NCBI GenBank assembly: GCA_963575745.1 | Contig: CAUYUJ010019604.1 | Location: forward strand, 278,276 to 342,275 | From: Prorocentrum cordatum | Taxonomy: Eukaryota > Sar > Dinophyceae > Prorocentrales > Prorocentraceae | DNA: 64,000 nt | Direction of reading: 5' to 3' | Part shown: positions 53,755 to 63,998 of the stretch, in pieces | Layout: the number at the start of each line of letters is the position of its first letter | Numbering within the stretch: the first letter of the stretch is position 1 | Translations under genes and position numbers: made by a program | The notes under the pieces: generated by a model | What the model was told of the DNA's origin: nothing | Database searches by the model: none | What the model saw: the letters and a program-made list of their open reading frames with translations, nothing else

Positions 53755-54984
53755 GCATCAGTCGACCGTTTCGGCACACCCCTCACACGTTTCGTTGCCC
53801 CGTAGGGCCCTCCACCGAAGGTCCCAGTGCTGCAGTTCGCATGTGGGCGTCACGCCCGTTTCGGCATGCCCCTCATACCTTCCGTGACCCCATAGGGAGC
53901 TCCACCGAAGGTCCCAGTGGCTCATTTCGCATGTGATTGGGTGTTACGCCCGTTTCGGTACACCCCTTTCTTTTTTCGAGGCCCCGAGGGTTGTCCACCG
54001 CAGGTCCCACTGGCGCAGTTCGCATGTGGGCGCCACGCTCCTTTTGGTACACCCCTCACACGTGTTGTGGCCTCATAGTGAGCTCCACCGAAGGCCTCAC
54101 TTGCGCAGCCCGCAAGTGGGCGTCACGCCCGTTTCGGCATAGCCTTCGCACAGTTCGTGGTCTGCCTAACAGCGGCCGTTGTTGGTTTGGGATAATGTTT
54201 GCTTCTGGGATTCCTGCCAATTTGTTTCGCACACTCCTTCTCCTCCTCCCTTCTTCTCTGTCCTCCCATCCCTGCATCGTATCCGGTTCGCCACACCTCT
54301 GATACGCTTCGCGGCCCCATAGGGAGCTCCACCGAAGGTCCCAGTGGTGCAGTTCGCATGTGGGTCCCAGTGGTGCAGTTAGCATGTGGGCGGCACGCCC
54401 GTTTTGGCACACCCCTCACACGCTTCGTGTCCTCATAGGGAGCTCCACCGAAGGTCCCAGTGGCGCAGTTCGCATGTGGGCGTCACGCCCGTTTCGGCAC
54501 GCCACTCCCACGTTTCGTGACCCATAGGGGGCTCCCAGTGGCGCAGTTCGCATGTGGGCGGCACACCCGTGTCGGCACACCCCTCACACGCTTCGTGTCC
54601 TCTTAGGGAGCTCCACTGAACGTCCCAGTGGCGTGGTTCGCATGTGGGCGTCACGCCCGTTTCGGCACGCCACTCCCACGTTTCGTGGCCCCATAGGGCC
54701 CTCCGAAGGCCCCAGTGGCGCATTTCCCATCTGGGCGTCACGCTCGTTTCGGCATACCCCTTTTCACGTTTCGAGACCCCGTAGTGAGCGCCCCCGAAGG
54801 TCCCAGTGGTGCAGGTCGCATTTGGGCGTCACGCTCCTTTCGGCACACCCCTCACACGTTTCGTGGCCCTCTAGCGAGCGCCACCGACGCTCCCAGTGGG
54901 AGTGTTCACATGTGCCCCTCCCTCTCCAAATCGACACGCCCCTCACTCGATTGTGGCCTCATGGGAAGTTCCACCGAATGCAAT
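53755..54984 (+). repeat. Satellite F, ~90-bp units, about twelve copies
   Basis: CGTTTCGGCACACCCCTCAC or variants near 53,768, 53,856, 53,951, 54,041, 54,130, 54,400, 54,491, 54,570, 54,659, 54,745, 54,835 and 54,930. Each is followed by GGAGCTCCACCGAAGGTCCC and AGTTCGCATGTGGGCGTCAC. A gap at 54,160-54,300 contains a segment similar to the array's left flank, suggesting duplication of a larger block. Confidence 0.93.
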
Positions 54985-55639
54985 CCTCAACTGCACAGGG
55001 TTGGGTCCGCCGCCGGGCTAATTTTTCAATGCGAGGTCCGCAGACATTTTTCCCAGGGCCTGTTTTCCACAACGTTGACCACCAGATGCACCGACCCCTT
55101 GCCAGACGAACTCGAGATGCTCGCCTCGAGTTGTTATCTCATGGATCCAGGGTCCAGCGACGGGACCACGAGGCTGCAAACGGCGAACGAGATCCGAATT
55201 GTTTTTCTGAGACGTGGCTCCTCCTCCTCCTCGTCCTCCCCCTCCTCCTCTTCCGCCTCCTCCTCCTCCTCCTCTTCCTCGTCCTTTTTAAGGCGTCTTG
55301 GCGCCATTGGCAACACAGTGCCGGTGGTGCCGCACCCTTTGGTTTCATCGGAGAGTTACTGACTGATAATGCAGGGCTCCCTGCGAACGGGCCGCACGCT
55401 CGCCTGTTGTGGAGGAGGGGGGGGGGGAAGTGAGGCTTGGAGTGAGGAGGGCAGCGTGCACGCCTCTGCGCAGGCCTTGGCAGTTCCCTCGATAAGATGT
55501 CGAAGGGCTGCCCAGTCTTTGCTGCATGACACTCACGCAAGGGAATTACGCATACGCTCTACACTGCACCTTAGCAGGCGCATTAACGTTCACCCCCTCA
55601 TGCGGATGTCCTGTCCTGTCGTGTCTTCCTCCCCTTCCT
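54985..55639. other. No gene recognised
   Basis: Includes a CCTCCT patch (55,215-55,290) and ordinary sequence. No domain. Confidence 0.4.
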
Positions 55640-55865
55640 CCCTTCCTCCTCCTCGCCTCCTCTTCCTCCTCCTCCTTCCTCCTCCTCGCCTCCTCTTCCT
55701 CCTTCTCGCCTCCCCTTCCTCCTCCTCCTCGCCTCCTCTTCCTCCTTCTCCTCCTCCTCCTCCTCGTCCTCCTCCTCCTCTTCCTCCTCCCCCTTCTCCT
55801 GTTCCTCTTTCTCCTCCTCCTCCTCCTCCTTCTCCTCCTCCTCCTCCTCTTCCTCCTTTTTCTTA
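55640..55865. repeat. CCT/TTC pyrimidine microsatellite
   Basis: CCTCCT, CCTCCTCGCCTCCTCTT and TTCTCC repeats. Confidence 0.94.
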
Positions 55866-55974
55866 TTTTTTAAGCGTTTTGGCGTCTTGGCCGGAATTTC
55901 AAGGGGAGTCCGGCCGCGGCGATCAAGTGGAGGGCCCAGACATCCGACGTAGTTTTTTCACGGAGAGGCATCCC

Positions 55975-56085
55975 GGAGATCTGGACACTTTCCCAGGCAC
56001 CGTCTTCTCATCCCTGAGCTTCGGTCCCGAAGCCCAGCCAGGGGGGCCCCAGGGGGCCGAAAATGGGCCAGCATTTTCCGTCGTC
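55975..56085 (+). repeat. Dispersed repeat D1
   Basis: Forward D1 copy: GGACACTTTCCCAGGCACCG, CTTCTCATCCCTGAGC, CAGCCAGGGGGGCCCCAGGG, GGCCGAAAATGGGCC. Confidence 0.65.
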
Positions 56086-56239
56086 AGTTTTTGTCACAGC
56101 GAGAGGAGGTCAAAGGCAACAGTCCAAACAAACATCGATATGCGATCATTCCTCTCCTCCCGCGGCAGTCCCTAAGAATTGCCTGCTAACCGAATCGCAA
56201 GTATTAGGCCAAAGGCTTCTGCTAAGTATTGGTGTGGTT

Positions 56240-56241
56240 GT

Positions 56242-56283
<42 letters not shown>
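56240..56283. repeat. AT dinucleotide microsatellite
   Basis: An uninterrupted AT run of about 44 bases. Confidence 0.95.
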
Positions 56284-56719
56284 TAGATGTCAGCCTCTCC
56301 TCCTCGTGCGCCTCGCTCTCACCTCCTTTGCCCTGCCGCTGCGTTGGCCCGCAAGGCCCTTGAGCTTCTTGGCGCGCCGACCGTGGATGCTCACGAACCC
56401 CGCAAAAAGGAAGAGAACGTGCTCTCTCTCTCTCCCTCTCTCTCTCTCTCTCTTCACACGGGTCCCCCTATTCGTATTACGTGCCTTCCTGTATTGTATA
56501 CAGTCCCTCCCGTACATTCCGCACGGTGTGAATCGCGCGACTCCCTTGTGAGTTTCGCGCTCATGATTATACATTACGTAAATGTATAGTGTCCAGGCCA
56601 ACGCAGCGACTTCAGGGGTGCACATACGCACGCCGTGTAGGAGACCCCGCGTGCACACATAGTCTGGCGTTCTTCCTGAGTCAGCCGCTTTTTCCTGCCA
56701 ACAGAAGCGGCGCGTTCAA
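56284..56719. other. No gene recognised
   Basis: Contains a short CT run (56,425-56,452). No domain. Confidence 0.4.
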
Positions 56720-56832
56720 CATGACGATGATGGTGATGATGATGATGGTGGTGGTGATGGTGATGACGGTGGGGACGGTAATTATGATGGTGATGATGGT
56801 GACAGTGGTAATGCTGATGGTGGTCTTGATAG

Positions 56833-56874
<42 letters not shown>

Positions 56875-57306
56875 GGAAAGTGGTGATACTGGTAATGCGG
56901 ATGATGGCGATGACGATGGTGATGCGGATGATGCTGATTATGACGATGCGGATCATGGTGCTCGTGATGGGCATGATGACGGTGATTATGGTTTTGGGGC
57001 TGATGACGACGACGGTGACGGTGGTGGTGATGGTGGTGGTGGTCAGGGTGATGCTGATGATGGTGCTGATGATGGGCATGCTGATGATGATGATGGCGAT
57101 GAGGATGAGGATGGTGGGAGCGGTGATGATTGTGGTGATGATGACGTTGGTGGTGATGATATTGGTGGTGATGCTGGTGCCGACGCTGGTGGTGATGCTT
57201 ATTATGATGAGGATACTGACGATGATGCTCATGATGATGCTGACACTGATGGCAATGCTGATGATGATGACGATTATGGTGATGATGATGATGATAATGC
57301 TGATGC

Positions 57307-57355
<49 letters not shown>

Positions 57356-57992
57356 CATGATGATGATGATGATGATGATGAGAAGGATGCTGATGATGAT
57401 AATGATGATGAGGAGGAGGATGAGGGTGATAAGCAGGGGGAGGAGGAAGAGGAGAAGGAGGAGGAGGAGGCGGAGGAGGAGGAAGCGGAGGAGGAGGAGG
57501 AGGGGAGGAGGAGGAGGAGGAGAGGGGAGGAGAGGGAGAAAGGAGGAGGAGGAGGAGGAGGAGGAGGAGGAGGAGGAAGAGGAGGAGGAGGAGGATGAGG
57601 AAGAGGTGGAGGAGGCGGAGGTGGATGTGGAGGTGGAGGAGGAAGAGGAAGGGGATGAGGAGGAGGAGGAGGAGGAGGAGGAGGAGGAGGAGGCAGCTGC
57701 ATGCTCTTGCCAACGCACGCGGCGCGCGCCACGTGGGCGTCCGTGCCGCCCGCGGGCGTGCCGACGTCGCCCGCGGGCCCAGGACGGCGCGCTGCTCCCG
57801 TCCGTGCTCGGCCGGGGGGCGGAGGACCGCGCGCCCTCGGCCGAGCACCCGCGGGAGGACGGCGCGAGCGCGGGCGCGGCGGGCGCAGGCGGCGCACGCC
57901 CGCCTTCGGGGCCTTCGGCAGGTGCATGGCTCGGGTGCCTCGAGACGCCGACGACGACGAAGACGACGACGACGACGACGACGACGACGACC

Positions 57993-58039
<47 letters not shown>

Positions 58040-58065
58040 GGAGAAGCAGGAGAAGGAGGAGGATG
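56720..58065. repeat. Compound GAT, GGA and GAC microsatellite
   Basis: GAT with GGT and GCT variants (56,720-57,410), GGA (57,411-57,695), a GC-rich link with its own palindrome, then GAC (57,955-58,037) and GGA. The His-rich (567 codons), Met-rich (512) and Ile-rich (466) frames through it are repeat translations. Confidence 0.95.
57785..57875. repeat. GC-rich palindrome inside the compound microsatellite
   Basis: GCTGCTCCCGTCCGTGCTCG and GCCG at the left pair with CGGCCGAGCACCCGCGGGAG and GACGGC at the right, around a GGGGGGCGGAGGACCGCGCG loop. Confidence 0.75.
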
Positions 58066-59039
58066 AGGAATCGAGCTGCAAGGCGGGGGTTGGTGCAAAC
58101 GGGGGTCAACCAGAGCGCCAGATCTAGCAGGATGCTGCAAGGCGGTTTTTTTTTCCTGGGCTCGGGCTGGTGCGCAGGATCCTGCAGGATCGTGCGCAGG
58201 GTCCTGCAAAGTCCGAATGACCTGGTTTTGCATTGACCCGGGTCAGTAGCTCCCCGAAGGGCGCTCACATCGGCCATGCGTAGGAGAATTCTTGTTGCCG
58301 GAGTTCGAGGGGGGAACAGGTACCCATGCCGCTATACCGTTCCCCTTTTGGGGGTTCCTGGATGGCCGTCGACGCTACCGGTGGATTCGTCACGACATTA
58401 TGGTCAGAACGCCCCAGGAGAGGTCTGGAGAGTAGTGGTACCAGTAATTTTTGGTTTCCGCAGGAGTGACTTTTGGTGCGGCCCACACGGAGGGCCCCAG
58501 AACGGGCCCGCGCGCTTGGATAAGGGGCCTGCGCGGCTTCCCCAAAGCCGCGCATTCAAGGTGATTCTTGCCTAGGGTGGCCCTTGCGTGTAGCCGATCA
58601 CAGGCCCCAAGGCCTTCCGGATTCCACAATCCAGCACATTCTGCGATGCGTACCCCCTAAAGTGGAAGACAGTTGGATTCCAGGTCCAGCCAGTAGTTCT
58701 GGTCGTTGCACAGCTCTTGGAGGTCCCGGAGATCTAGTGGGCGCGGGCGCAGAGGGCGCAGCGGCGCTTGCCTGCGCCCGGCGCCTTGGGCAGGTGCACG
58801 AGGGCTGGGGGCGTCCAGGATCACGAGCGGCGAACGTCTCCGTATCCACGCCCTCGAGGTCTGGGATCCGGGGCTCGATCCCGCGGGTACGGCAGTAGCA
58901 CGGATGCGTCCTGCGCGGGGCATCCGCGAGAAAACGCCCCGTATCTGCGGGGTCGCGGCCCAGGGACTGCGCCCGCGAGGCCGCGGATTCGGATGTATGT
59001 GTGTATATATAACACAAAATAAATACCGCCCCCCCTGGC
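58066..59039. other. 1 kb without a supportable gene
   Basis: Shows GCAGGATCCTGCAGGATC words (58,190) and a segment at 58,745-58,800 (GCGCCTTGGGCAGGTGCACG) similar to 57,885-57,930. No domain. Confidence 0.45.
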
Positions 59040-60020
59040 CCAGGGTGCCACACCTCTCCGCGACATCTCGGGAACGCTCCTGGTACCGCTCCCCCGTGCG
59101 TTCCGGGAAACTCCACCGCGCTCCAAGAGGGCCCAAGACGACTCCAAGGAGCCCCCAGAATGCGAAAGGATGGTCCAAGACGCTCCCAGGCAGCCCAAGT
59201 CAGCCTTCCGACGGCTCTCGAGGCTCCCAGGTGACCTCCAAGAGACCCCAAGAGAGGTCGGAGAGGCGTCCCGGGACGGCCCGAAGAGGCCAACATAGTA
59301 GATTTTCGGATGTTTATATCAATGATTTTGGCTTCTCGCGTTTTCGGGCTTCCAACGGTCCAAGAGCGCCGAAGAGGCTCCCAAGACCGCCCCAAGACCA
59401 CCCAAGAGACCCTCAGGACGGCCCCAAGACGAGTCAAGAAGGCTCCAAGATTGCCGAAAAGGCACCCAGGACAGCCCCAGACCACCCCAGAACAGGCCCA
59501 AGATGGGCCCAAGAGCGGGAGCAGGAGGCTTCTAGAGACCTCCGAGAGGCCTCCGGGGCCACCCAGAGGCCCCCAACAAGACCCCGACGAGACTCCAAAA
59601 ATAGCCCAAGAGAGCTGCGAGAGCCGTCCCGAGAGAGCCCAAAGAGGGTCAAATCGTTGATTTCTCATTGTTTTTCTTATGTATTTCGACTCCTCACGTT
59701 TTCCCGCTTCCAACCCTCGAAGATCGAGGATTTGGGAAAAAAGGGAATTCCCAAAATTCATGTTTTTTTCAAACTTGGACTCCTACTCGGGGGTCGTACA
59801 CATCCCCTGACATCTGGCTGGTACCGCGCCTCCTGGCTTCCCGGGGGGAGACCCTAAGACGCCGAAGGAGAGCCCATGACGACCCCAAGGAGCCCCCAGA
59901 ACGTAAAGAGCGGCCCAACACGCTCCCGCGCAGCCCGAGACACCCTTCCGACGGCTCTCCAGGCCTCCAGGAGGTCTCCAGAACCCCCAGGGGGTCCGGA
60001 AGATCCCACACCCCTGAGGG
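59040..60020 (-). repeat. CCAAGAGGCCCC-type tandem block, units ~370 bp
   Basis: Two blocks (about 59,040-59,290 and 59,800-60,010) share ACATCTnGnTGGTACCGC, CGACnCCAAGGAGCCCCCAG, CCTTCCGACGGCTCTC and CCAGGnGnCCTCCA. The middle block (59,330-59,660) consists of CCCCAAGACC and CCCAAGAG words. AT-rich joints (TCTCGCGTTTTCGGGCTTCC at 59,334; CTCACGTTTTCCCGCTTCCA at 59,693) separate them. Open frames on both strands are repeat-derived. Confidence 0.78.
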
Positions 60021-60844
60021 GCCCGGCTAACAAAACCCGCGAGGCACCAACAAAACAAAGCGTCGAACAGCGCCGAGGAACTGGAATCAAATTGAAATCC
60101 CACAATATCTTATTCTGATTTCAAGTTTGGCCCCTGGTCTACTCTTGCACAACAGACCACAATTCAGACTCCCCCCACCTTTCAAAAAAGAACCCGGGAA
60201 GCCTTTGAGGGCCCCAAATCGTTGAATGCCTGAAGGAAATTAATGATTTCTGCGTTTCTGCACTTCCCCTTCTATCCGATTCCGAGGCTTGCGCAAGGCC
60301 TCCAAGGGAGTCCCTGGACGCAAGAAGCGACCAGCATGAGAGTACATGAGTTAGCCGATCAAGCCGAGCTAGAACTTGAGCGCGCGCGAAGCGCGCGATG
60401 GTTCTAGTATGCATATCTATATTTTCATAGTTGTGTATATATAGATGTATAGATAGACATACATCGTGTGTAAATGTGTGTGCCCCCACGTGGCTGGAGG
60501 ACTAGGGGCGTGGAAGAGTCTGGGGCAATTGATCACCGATATGGAGCTCGACAGCCCGCCCCGTCCAGGAGCGTGCGGATGTGGTGGTCCCGACTGGTGG
60601 TGTCCAAGGTGCCATGATGCTTCCCGGATCTCATTACCACTTCTTATTTTTCTCTGTCATATTCTTCTTCGTCTTCTTCTTCTTTCAAGACGTTCCCCTA
60701 CTCCCCCCCTTCGCGCGCATACTTCGGGCCATGATGCATTTACCCTTTGTTCTTGCCCACCCCCCGTCGGCGCACCCAAACGAATGTTCGATTAACCCCA
60801 TCCGCTGTGTTCGGCCTCGTGGCCGCTTGTAGAGGTAACGGCCG
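60021..60844. other. No gene recognised; stem-loop at 60,367-60,405
   Basis: CTAGAAC and GTTCTAG enclose GCGCGCGCGAAGCGCGC, a hairpin with a GCGAAGC turn. The surrounding sequence includes a TA-rich patch (60,405-60,470) and CT-rich DNA (60,640-60,690). No domain. Confidence 0.5.
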
Positions 60845-61110
60845 CAGGTTTTTCGCTGTTTTCGGCGTGCGGGGGCCTGTGGGGGGCCCTCACCAGGCCC
60901 CAGGACCTTGACAAAAAGACTCGGGACGAAGACCCAAACATCCGTCGTCGCGATGTTTTCCACGACGTGGCTCTCGAGGGGACTGGGCCCCTCCCTGGGG
61001 ACAGGCTTTTCGACGTGCAAGGCGAGTTTTTTGACAGTCCTCGGGCCCAGGACGGGCCCTTGGAGGCCGAAGTTGGCCAAGACTTCCCGTCGTGGTTTTT
61101 GTTCGCGACG
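60845..61110. repeat. Inverted pair of D1 copies
   Basis: A reverse copy (60,845-60,935: GCAGGTTTTTCGCTGTTTTC, CCCTCACCAGGCCCCAGGAC, TTGACAAAAAGACTCGGGAC) faces a forward copy (60,985-61,105: CCTCCCTGGGGACAGGCTTT, TTTTTTGACAGTCCTCGGGC, GGGCCCTTGGAGGCCGAAG). The gag-like frame begins just downstream. Confidence 0.8.
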
Positions 61111-61129
61111 CGATGCGGTCAGGCGGTCT

Positions 61130-62160
61130 GGACGGCGGTGGGGAGCTGTCCGGACATCGACGCAGTCGGCGAGATGGACAAGGATGGGAGCCTGGAACCG
61201 AGTGCTAGATTACGTGCTGCAGAGACTAGACTACGCGTGCCTCAGCGACACCGGACTTCCCCCGAAGAAGTTGTCCTGAACATCGCGGGGAGTTCTGCTG
61301 ACCCAGCTCGAGGCCATAGACGGCGATGTCCGAGAAGTCACAGTTAAACCACTACGCAACTGGTGGTCTGTTTGGAAGTCCAGGTTGACACCTGTCCAGC
61401 GTGGAGGGATAACGGCCACCGTGGGTGGCGATTCAGACTACGCGCAGACCTACAAGACTTTGCTGACGAGGTTTCCAGCAGAGGCGTTGGCGGATCTCGA
61501 CGGCAAGGCTCGCCGAGACAAGACCTTCCACGAAGATGGTGGCGACGACACTCCGGTGGAGACGACTATCATGAGATCGCAGATGTGGCCGATCAGTTGA
61601 TCAATTTCGCAGACGAGACGACGACGATGGAGATGCAGCCGACGACCGCAGCGCGCACATTGAGGCACTCGCCGGGTTCAAGCAGGTGGGCAGGAGCTTC
61701 ACTGGTGCCTGGGATCTATTGCGACGCCTACAGGCGCCTCGAGACAATTCCCTGATGCTGGCCACCAAGACGAGCGAGAGCGCCCGATGCCTCCCGCGCC
61801 GCTGCTGGAGCGAGGCCACGTCCGAGATCGCGGACATGGGCGCGGGCGATACGGGGGGCGCAATCGTTGCGAAAACGCTCTTGGAGGAGGCCGCCGTGGC
61901 CCGTCCAAGACGAAGTGCCTCGCGCGGGACAGGCGTGGCCACAGCGCGACGGACTGCCCGGAGAGAACCGACAACAAGACCATGCAGGGCGGCGAGAGGG
62001 GGCCGATCAATGTGCATAATGGTTTCATCCTGTCGGCCCTGGATGGGCGCTTGTCCCTGCTCGCGCGCGACGGGGTCTGCGCGGCCCACGACGTCGGGGC
62101 CGCAAAAGGGCCTCGACGGCGTCGAAGGTGTCGAGAGCCGCGCGCGCGAGATGCGCGTTG
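61130..62160 (+). pseudogene. Degenerate retrotransposon gag-like frame
   Basis: One frame runs from about 61,150 through a single TGA (61,277-61,279) to 61,600: RVLDYVLQRLDYACLSDTGL, then VTVKPLRNWWSVWKSRLTPV and YAQTYKTLLTRFPAEALADL. It changes frame near 61,600 (SAHIEALAGFKQVGRSFTGA, WDLLRRLQAPRDN) and again near 61,787. It then reaches TKCLARDRRGHSATDCPER, which fits a CCHC zinc knuckle (CxxC-x4-H-x4-C) except that the second Cys is Arg. An acidic DGGDD stretch precedes it. This order (helical capsid-like region, acidic linker, basic region, knuckle) is typical of gag proteins of Ty1/copia-type elements, which package element RNA. No protease or polymerase was recognised, so the class is tentative. 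Confidence 0.5.
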
Positions 62161-62667
62161 AACACGTCGAGGAGTTCGAGACGAACAGCGACGCGCGTTC
62201 CGTCACCTTCGAAGACGTCCTCTCAAAGATTTCGACGGGCACCGTCGCCGGCGGCGTCTTCCTGGGTGGCTGGCCTAGTTCGCCTGGTCGCGATGCCGAA
62301 CCGCGCCCCGTCCCCCCTCGGCATGGGCGTGCTGAGTGACTCACTGAAGTTGGTCGTCGACTGCGGCCGCAACTGGGTCGGCCCCCCTACCTTCGGCAAC
62401 AAGGCGCCCTCTTGCGAGCGCCTCTCCAGCAGCCGCGCGACGGTCAACCTGTCGACCCCGTAGCGGTGGAAGGAGTAGCCGTTTTCCTTATCCCATCCGG
62501 GTTGTCTGGCAGCAGGGCCGACAGACCCGCGCGCGCGGATCGAGGGGCTGTCCGATGAGACGGCCGCCTTCCGAGCCCCAGCGATCTCGCCGAGCGCTAG
62601 CCAGTGATGATTTCGAGAGAAAGGTTTTCTCATTCGTCATCAACATCACGGGGGGGGGGGGGGGGGG
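62031..62667 (+). repeat. Direct duplication, copy 1
   Basis: About 637 bp nearly identical to 63,367-63,998 (offset 1335-1336). Copy 1 has four A's at about 62,102-62,105 where copy 2 has three. This breaks the frame that copy 2 keeps open (ALDVGAAKGLDGVEGVESRA, EHVEEFETISDARSVTFEDV). It ends in an 18-base G run at 62,650-62,667. Confidence 0.95.
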
Positions 62668-62983
62668 CGATCCGACGACGTGGTCAGCGAGCGCGCGAAG
62701 CGCGCGCCAGGGCGACATAATCACCGACGGCGCAAACGCGCACCAGGGCGTCGGAAACACCGGCGCGGAGCGGGTCAGCGTGGGCGAAGGAAAATTCGAC
62801 ATCGAGCGGTTCGCCAGATCCCCCCCGATCATTTCTCCTACGGCATGGACATCATCAGTCTCAGGAGCATCAATGGGCATCCAGGCACGGCAGTGGTCAG
62901 CCTCACGGGGTAGCAAACGGAGCCGCAGCTAGTTGACCTGAGGCCGACAAGCAGCCAGCGCGAGCAGGAACGAACGCGAAACC
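62668..62983. other. Unique stretch with GCGCGCGAAGCGCGC hairpin
   Basis: The hairpin at about 62,690-62,706 has the same GCGAAGC turn as 60,367-60,405. No gene was recognised. Confidence 0.45.
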
Positions 62984-63366
62984 ATGCTCATTATCTTGCT
63001 ATCCGCAGTCACGCTCGGCTCGATTCATAGACTCGGTGGCGGCGCCGACCTGCTGCCTTTCAACGCCCGGATCTTCGGCGAGCTACAACCCAGCGGGAAG
63101 CGCGCGTATTGCGGGGCTCCGAGGAGAACCAGGTGCGGGCGCAGCTGCTTCGGGGGCAAGGGCCGCGAGCTCCCCCGTCAAGCAGCCGCGGCGTCCTCGC
63201 CGACAGTCAGTCCCCCTCCCGGTCCCGCGACGGCGCCGACCAGGACGACACCTCCAAGGAGCATCTGCTCTTTCTGCGGAGCTCCTGGGAGATCGAGTCG
63301 GGGGCGCAGCCGCCGCGGGGGCAAGTGTCGCCAGTGCGCGGGGGCGCCCGCCGATTCGATCTGTCC
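62984..63366 (+). CDS. Cysteine-rich frame with CxxC-x16-CxxC, hypothetical
   Basis: ATG at 62,984 (MLIILLSAVTLGSIHRLGGG) opens a frame whose middle contains two related blocks: AYCGAPRRTRCGRSCFGGKG and SICSFCGAPGRSSRGRSRRG followed by GKCRQC. The second block has CxxC, 16 residues, CxxC, as in small zinc ribbons. The first has lost part of the pattern. The underlying DNA is a ~60-bp duplication about 180 bp apart. The frame enters the direct duplication at 63,367 in a different phase from the frame conserved there, so a frameshift or chance overlap is likely. Function unknown; a gag or accessory zinc-binding segment is possible. Confidence 0.3.
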
Positions 63367-63998
63367 TGTCGGCCCTGGATGGGCGCTTGTTCCTGCTCGC
63401 GCGCGACGGGGTCTGCGCGGCCCTCGACGTCGGGGCCGCAAAGGGCCTCGACGGCGTCGAAGGTGTCGAGAGCCGCGCGCGCGAGATGCGCGTTGAACAC
63501 GTCGAGGAGTTCGAGACGATCAGCGACGCGCGTTCCGTCACCTTCGAAGACGTTTTCTCAAAGATTTCGACGGGCACCGTCGCCGGCGGCGTCTTCCTGG
63601 GTGGCTGGCCTAGTTCGCCTGGTCGCGATGCCGAACCGCGCCCCGTCCCCCCTCGGCATGGACGTGCTGAGTGACTCACTGAAGTTGGTCGTCGACTGCG
63701 GCCGCAACTGGGTCGGCCCCCCTACCTTCGGCAACAAGGCGCCCTCTTGCGAGCGCCTCTCCAGCAGCCGCGCGACGGTCAACCTGTCGACCCCGTAGCG
63801 GTGGAAGGAGTAGCCGTTTTCCCTATCCCATCCGGGTTGTCTGGCAGCAGGGCCGACAGACCCGCGCGCGCGGATCGAGGGGCTGTCCGATGAGACGGCC
63901 GCCTTCCGAGCCCCAGCGATCTCGCCGAGCGCTAGCCAGTGATGATTTCGAGAGAAAGGTTTTCTCATTCGTCATCAACATCACGGGGGGGGGGGGGG
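63367..63998 (+). repeat. Direct duplication, copy 2
   Basis: Matches 62,031-62,667 with few substitutions and one indel. The G run is 14 bases here (63,985-63,998) and the window ends two bases later. In this copy a frame is open through LSALDGRLFLLARDGVCAAL, AREMRVEHVEEFETISDARS and VTFEDVFSKISTGTVAGGVF to a stop at 63,672-63,674. This suggests protein coding in the ancestor, but no family is recognised. Confidence 0.93.

Noticed and set aside
56574-58277. Frames of 466-567 codons rich in His, Met, Ile or Asp
   Set aside because: They lie in the GAT/GGA/GAC compound microsatellite, where stops cannot occur in several frames.
58860-58905. tRNA-like B box (GGGGCTCGATCCCG)
   Set aside because: The second B-box position is wrong and no A box, acceptor pairing or anticodon arm can be drawn around it.
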